DNA of 64,000 bases, from assembly GCA_004794785.1 (NCBI GenBank), contig SJOL01007707.1, positions 994,000 through 1,057,999 of the forward strand. The letters run 5' to 3'. Both the position numbers and the translations under genes were made by a program. This DNA comes from Opisthorchis felineus (Eukaryota > Platyhelminthes > Trematoda > Opisthorchiida > Opisthorchiidae). The notes under the pieces are model-generated. The model was not told the origin of the DNA, did no database searches, and was given only the letters and a program-made list of their open reading frames with translations. Below are positions 58,518 to 64,000 of this stretch, in pieces (position 1 is the stretch's first letter; the number at the start of each line of letters is the position of its first letter).

Positions 58518-58995
58518 TCGAGTAGCAGAGTAGCAAATCAACCCGTTCGCGCTGGGACCATCCGGTGTCTCGCCACTATATCCTTTCTGTCCCAGAGATG
58601 TAATAAAGCTGTAAAGTAGTTTCAAACTGCATGTGGTGTGACTTGTGGGTTGATCCGCATGATATAAAGCCAAATCATAGGACTGAGTTGAACGGAATTT
58701 GACAAGCGGAGGTTGAAGAGTACAGATTGGCAGAAACAGACCTATTTCTTTCCAAAGTTTAAGGGCAGCAAAATGCCTACATTGGACTTATAGTGGTTGT
58801 GTATGGAACGTAAACGGGCAGTTTTCGAGGTAGTAGGAGTAACGAATAGTTCGATCGAAGACATAAAGAATCTTGATCAGAAGTCTGATCACGAGACTAT
58901 GGCTTCGCATTCCACGACAAGATCAACACTAACGAGCCTGTATGGTGTTCTATAGTGTGTGCAACGAAAGATGTGCATTTAGTTGAACTACTCAC

Positions 58996-59871
58996 CGTCG
59001 ACAAACTGTCACTTGGGCCAAATACTCCACTGGAGTGCGAACCCCACGGATATGATGACTTCCCATTAGAAGCTCCTGACTTTTCAGTAGACGAAAACGG
59101 ATTCGTATTGCTGCTCGGCCAATGTGCATGTAGCTGGTCGTCTGAAAAGAATGGATTCCGCGGAGTGGGTACGACAGCCGACTGTAGTGGAACTGAGATG
59201 GGTGCGGTGGTGAAGGGGGGGCCGAAAGACTGTTGTGTCGAAGGAACATGACTGGTGAAAGGATTAGAGGCACTGTACTGTCTGGGTATGGATGAAGTGT
59301 TCGCCACAACAGCGAGAAATGGGTTCTGTGATTGTTGACTCATTTGGGTGGAACTGAAGGTACTGGTTGGAAAAGCAGAAGACAGCGCGAACGGCGCGCT
59401 GGGTGAGGTGATGGGGGCAGAAGGGCCCGGAAAACGAAAAACAGTCGTAGGTTCGGGACGCACCGGAACACTTGACGCAACCGCGTTTTTTAGAAGACCA
59501 TCTAATTCTGCAAGAGCCGCGTACTTGTCGCCAGTTTGGGTAGCTGACGGGAAAACAGACCCACTTCGTTTAGAGTCCAAAGTGGTGTTGGTCCAGACAT
59601 CGAATGGGGCAGTGCAAGCTGATTCACTGAACGGTTTCGCTGGAGCGATATTTGGACTGGAAATGGAAGGTGCTGTGTTCCACGGAAAGTCTGCAAAGAA
59701 ACTGTCCTGTGTACCTGTAACCCCAGAGGGAAACGACACAGAAAATGCAGCGAACGGGTCTTCTGCTGTGGTTACTGCTTTTGAAGAAGAAACCGGTAAG
59801 CTGGGACGAGCAGACTCTAACTGGACACCGGAACACGGACCACGATGTGGTGGAGATAGCGGAGGTGGGTG
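58996..59871 (-). CDS. AGFG1: AGFG (Arf-GAP and FG-repeat protein) homologue, large internal exon
   Basis: AGFG proteins are endocytic/nuclear-export adaptors with an N-terminal ArfGAP domain and a long unstructured tail that binds EH-domain proteins such as EPS15. This 876-bp exon, phase 0 at both ends, encodes 292 tail residues. A pyrimidine tract (TTGTCTCTTCCCTTTTCATCCAG) gives the acceptor and TCGACG/gtgagt the donor. Visible motifs: DPFAAF at residue 38, the hallmark DKYAALAELDGLL at 115, and NPF at 183, 203, 239 and 257. FG dipeptides are few. It is rich in Ser, Pro, Thr and Ala. The ArfGAP exons should lie to the right but were not found before 64 kb; the C-terminal exon would lie to the left. 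A frame starting with ATG at 59931 includes intron and is not the true start. Confidence 0.87.
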
Positions 59872-61379
59872 CTGGATGAAAAGGGAAGAGACAAGGTCCA
59901 TGAAGAGTGAAAAATTCCCCACTTGGAACATAGCAACATAGTTATCGTTTCATATCGGAAACGCAGTAGCTTTTATTTGAGATGGTAGCTGAGGGAGGAA
60001 CAGACCTCTTTACGGACTTAGTGCTTATTTTATTCTCCGTACTTTTGCCTGCGCTGGTTTTACCATACACTTATCAGGACGAAGTGAATATGTCTCGTTC
60101 CCATGATTTCGTCATATGATATTGTCCACTTTCAACGAGCGCCCTGGCCAAATAATTTTCATCGACATGAACCGTGTGAAAAATATTGGTTATTGACGCT
60201 TCAAATGTCTCGTTTCCATCGTAGGTTATTCAAGAAAACATCACAAGAAACTGTTATGGATCGCCGTAACAGTCTTCTGTGTCCGCTGAATAGAGACAAT
60301 TGAGTGAAACATGCTTGTTCCTAATCCATATTCACAGAAGTGCATTTGGATTATCAAAACTTCAACCTTCACCAATCTCTAGGGCTTGGTGTGATTGCAT
60401 CGTTATCATCCTACGAAGACAGCAGCTTGGCGAAGTGTGATTTTGGACGAGACACATAGCTGGGCAGCAACTCAGTCGATCGACTGCAGATTTTACCTTT
60501 GAGTGCAGGCGCTTAGTTTGCCATTGTGTAGTTTAACCAGAACGTGACGTACATATCGAAGACAGGAGTGAGTTTCTGCTCACGAGTGATCATAGCAACG
60601 AACACGGAAAGTGAACTTTTGAGAGATAACCAATAACGAAACAGGTGTTAAGTGGGTGGAGACATTTGCAGATTCCTTATGAATAGGCATGGATGGTCAC
60701 AGAACGTGCCGTTTGTACACATTGCTTAGGAGCATTTTATAAAGGGCAGAGTAGTCGCGACTGGTTATGACTGATGGAAATCGAAAGAAGCAGAGGAACG
60801 ACATGGGGAACTCGGGGCACTAAAGTATGACTTCTATCAGTCGTTGAAGCAGTTGTGATTCCACTATTACTATCCCCTTATAAGGGCGGGTTTCCAAGCC
60901 GGTATAAGCTGTCCCTCAGCAAGAGAAACAGCGGAATTCGGACAATGACCCATCGCCCAATGAATGCTCATTGTCTTAAACAGTCGATAAATATTGAATG
61001 ACGGAACGACAATTACGGCCCTAAATAATGTGTACATAACTGGCACTGCGGAGATAAGGAAAAAACAAAAAAAATCTTAGGGTGTAGGGAATAGAAGTCG
61101 GTACAATGAAAAGCGACTAGTGACAATCATCTGTGTACGTTGTTGCTGTTAGAAAGAAGTGACTTGAGCGGTCAGGTGGTCCTGAGCTGAAATGTGACGC
61201 TGCAAGGTTTTTCTAGTACGCCTGGAGGAATAGAAAAACGACCCTAATAAAAACGTGGTCTTTGTTAGCGGAGGCTGCGTAGGAGTGACGACAATATACT
61301 GAACTTCGAAATTTAATCGCCGTTACTGTCTTAATATTCCTCAATATTTCTCAGTATTTTTAGTTGTGAGGTTCATGGT
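59872..61379. other. probable AGFG intron; no other gene seen
   Basis: No ArfGAP zinc-finger exon (C-x2-C-x16-C-x2-C) could be read on the minus strand. A 66-codon plus frame at 60103-60303 has no motif. Confidence 0.45.
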
Positions 61380-61680
61380 TGTACGCTGGCTAGGGTAATG
61401 TCAAGGCACCCACACCTGGACAGGAGGGCTATTAGGGCCCTCAGCTCAAACCTTTGGCTCAAAAGCCTGGGGGCAAGGCAGTGGGTTGGTGTTTGCATGC
61501 CACCGCAGTAGAACAGGTTTTTCAAGGAACAAGTCGACGTGCCTGTTCCAATCCCCCAACCTGGAGGGCCAAGAGACTGCGTTTGTCAAACGTCTATTCA
61601 CTGACCAACCTGGTATCAGAACGTTCGCGTGTGCTGAAGTGATATCCTCCCGCCGTGTATCTCAGTGGGTCGCTGAACTA
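61380..61680 (+). repeat. dispersed repeat, copy 1
   Basis: This segment shares order and wording with 63340-63560. Shared blocks are CTCAAAAGCCTGGG (compare GTCCAGAAGCCTGAC), a TTGCATG, then an AACAGG/AACG-TTTTC-AAGGA block, GTGCCTGTTCCAATCCCCCA (compare CGTGCTCCACCTCCCAATCT), AGGGC-AAGAGACTG-GTTTGT and CCAACCTGG. Divergence is high. It is C/G-richer than its surroundings. Confidence 0.6.
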
Positions 61681-63339
61681 CAAAAACCGCCACAAAGCAA
61701 CAAGGTTCAGCCTCTCTCTATCTAAATAAGACGGTTAAATTGTCCTCACTAAGGTACGTGAAAGTCAGCGTCGCATGATCAAGAATGACAACTGCGAACC
61801 TGACTAAAGTAGCCCTTGGACTTCCTCCAGAAAAACTATTTGCATCAAGCTTAAATATAACCGGAACAACACACCACTCACAGTTTTTAATCCAACTTGT
61901 TAATGAAGGGTACTCTGCCCAAAATTACTAACCAGTGAGGCGACAGAAGGTTACGTGACGACTTACTGAACAAGTTTGAAGTTAAAATACCGCGTAGTTC
62001 TGACCATATCACACGGCGCTCAACCTGTTTAATAAGAACCGAGTGGAGGAACTCCGCACTCTTTTTAAATGATGTGGCAACGCGACATTGTTTCAGATGG
62101 TTTACAGACGCTATGTACTGACCCCAGTATCTAAATATTCAAATGAGCAAACTCAACCGCCCACACCAGTTTGGAAATCGTTTCATCCACTCTAATGAGA
62201 TCACTAGGCTCGTGAAATCGCCTTTCAGGTGCCTAATGGTAAAAGTTGATCACGCGAAGCTACATACGAATGACGGTAGCTTATATTGCTAGGAGATCAA
62301 ACTGCGACTCCGATTTGATTTCCACAGTAAGGTGTCACCGTTCACCGCAGAAATTAGAACCATATCATCATCATCACAATCATCAGAGACAGCAAAATCA
62401 GTACCGACACCGATGGCATACTGCCGCAGGACCACAAAGTTTACTTGACTATTCTTGAAAACTAAAAGTGAGAAAAAGAAGGGTGGGTGGGAATGGATTC
62501 CATGATAAACTGTCGCAAGTATTCTGAGGTGCCCAAACGCACAATCAGATAGTGTGGAAAGAGACTGACAGCAAGAAGGTCATTAACATCGGTTAGGCAC
62601 CATTTCTTGAAACGTTTCCAGTCAACCGCACTGAGAATCACGAAGACCCCACCCTAGAAGGCGGACCGCGTTAACAACATTCGAACGCTTCGTAATATCC
62701 TTCACACCATCCTGACAAGGCACACACTGTGCAGTCCGCAGTTTGCGCAATCCAGAAGGGGGGAAGAAGAACAACACTCGTCTCGGTAGACGATGTTCGG
62801 CATGTGTATCATGTGACTGAGGACCCGCAAATGATGGTGGTGGATGTTTTCCGCGACTGGAATACCCGTTTTCTAATTACGTCTACGAGTTCGCCGACAT
62901 CATTCGATTACAGTAACGCTTCTGAGATGGCAGTGACTAAAAACGTGAAGAGTCCTACATATTCCCAATCAACAAAGTTATCCTCAGGAATAATTTGAAC
63001 ACCGGGATTTTGAAGGCTCTGCAGCGTTCGTCCAATTGTACAATAAATTGGAAGCGACGGACCTCTCTCGAAATTCTCCTACAGACGTTGCCAAACAAAC
63101 CGCGCAGAGGCGACTATGTGTCCAACCACGAAAAAACACTTCTGCTTGATGACTGGGATCCGTGGTAGGTGTCCACAGTGGGGTGGACTACGGGAGAACG
63201 AATACGCCAGTAAGGGAGGTATGAGCAACCTCTTTCGCTTACTCACACTGATGCATGCAGCAAGTGAGGTACCACACACCGGCCGATTTGGCATGAATAT
63301 TTCTTGTTGTCAGTTTCATCTTGTATGCGGACTCGGATA
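61681..63339. other. no confident gene
   Basis: The plus frame 62729-62998 (89 codons) is protein-like in part (SVDDVRHVYHVTEDPQMMVV) but has no recognised domain. A short ATC/CAT-rich run lies at about 62366-62385. Confidence 0.4.
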
Positions 63340-63560
63340 CCGTCAGGGGGGAGAGAGGAAGGCGATTGAGGCTCCCTCTAGTCCAGAAGCCTGACCGTAG
63401 AGAAGGGGTTGCATGTAGTAGTAGTAGTAGTAAACGTTTTCTAAGGAGCAGGTTGCCGTACGTGCTCCACCTCCCAATCTGCAGGGCTAGGAGGCTGTGT
63501 TCGTTAGACCTCCGTTTGTTAACCAACCTGGTGGGGAAATCCCGTGGGTGTCAAAGCACC
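63340..63560 (+). repeat. dispersed repeat, copy 2
   Basis: Second copy of the repeat at 61380-61680, in the same orientation, with a (GTA)5 microsatellite at about 63417-63431 where copy 1 has a CAG-like stretch. It runs directly into a reverse-transcriptase relic, so the pair may be 5' or internal parts of one retroelement family. Confidence 0.6.
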
Positions 63561-64000
63561 AGACGCTGCATGTACCGGTTGCGACAACCCCCCCCCCTGC
63601 GGACAGACGATGAGGTGCCTTCAGGCCTTTGACAACCAATGCCTCAGAGACGCTGCTGGTATCGGGTGGCGTCGGCGAAGTTGTAACGAGGTAAGTAAAA
63701 ACGGGTATTTGGTTGTGCAGCAGTTACTTTAGTCACAGAAAACATCCAGCATCATCAAGTCGTCGGTTCGTCAATGTGACGTGGGCAACGTGCGGATTGG
63801 CAAAAGTGTGAGGGACTAAGAAAAGTTTGGGTGTTGTTGGTGCGGTCCATGTTCCAGAACAGGGTCCCTGCGACCTTCAACCTACGACTGAGTGGAGGCA
63901 TTGCAAGAGGAGGTCAAACGATGTCAGTGGCGCTCATGCTGTCATGTTCTTCCAGCGTTGCCTGATTGAGCATTTGGAGGTGTAGATACCTCAGAATGCC
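63561..64000 (+). mobile_element. RTE-like reverse transcriptase C-terminal relic, cut by window end
   Basis: At 63609-63690 the frame reads MRCLQAFDNQCLRDAAGIGW and RRRSCNEV, matching the RTE-clade block RRLxxFDxRCLRxIxxIxW...NExV. The next bases (63691-63720) would continue the family's V-R-K-R-V-F-G-C-A only after a one-base frame change. At the right edge (about 63960-64000) the bases read W-R-C-R-Y-L-R-M-P, like the LRWLGHVLRMP block. A Gly-Gly-Gln-Thr-Met block usually found after that motif lies before it here, so the copy may be rearranged. It is non-functional. Confidence 0.6.

Noticed and set aside
59348..59941. 197-codon plus-strand open frame
   Set aside because: It is the antisense shadow of the AGFG exon; its long Gly/Glu/Val-rich frame follows from the Ser/Pro-rich sense strand.
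1..64000. CRISPR arrays, operons, rRNA genes, spliced-leader genes
   Set aside because: No regularly spaced direct repeats, no tightly packed same-strand genes, and no conserved rRNA or spliced-leader sequence was seen.

Overview
The window looks like nuclear DNA of a trematode flatworm, most likely an opisthorchiid liver fluke such as Clonorchis or Opisthorchis. I infer this from three things: short coding islands bounded by GT/AG splice signals in long introns, no operon structure, and a dense load of decayed retroelements. One SINE family here translates to a peptide ([31 protein letters not shown]) that I remember as very common in opisthorchiid gene predictions. The species call is inference.

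Layout, left to right. 0-6 kb: weak candidate exons and a tRNA-like relic. 7.6-14.4 kb: retroelement graveyard, with a C-rich LINE 3' end carrying an (ATT)n tail, a Ty3/gypsy integrase relic on the minus strand, and a plus-strand non-LTR reverse transcriptase relic. 18.9 kb: a candidate plus-strand exon. 20-38 kb: a cluster of minus-strand, coding-like segments with splice signals. It ends on the left in a terminal exon with an AATAAA signal at 20.03 kb, and probably belongs to one or more long, unrecognised genes. SINE remnants and a 51-nt AT microsatellite lie inside it. 35.9 kb: a plus-strand open frame for a small secreted, tyrosine-rich protein. 38-57 kb: mostly unassigned DNA, with a minus-strand terminal-type exon at 44.6 kb, a reverse-transcriptase relic at 50 kb and a 35-bp tandem duplication at 53.5 kb. 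57-60 kb: a clear SINE, a striking near-perfect 174-bp inverted repeat, and the one confidently identified gene, an 876-bp internal exon of an AGFG (Arf-GAP with FG repeats) homologue on the minus strand. The inverted repeat would lie in the following AGFG intron. 61-64 kb: two copies of another dispersed repeat and an RTE-like reverse-transcriptase relic cut by the window edge.

Nothing suggests cooperating neighbouring genes. Apart from AGFG and the repeats, exon calls rest on splice signals, open frame and amino-acid composition. Overlapping frames often look equally coding, so those calls carry low confidence. Most of the window is intron or intergenic DNA.
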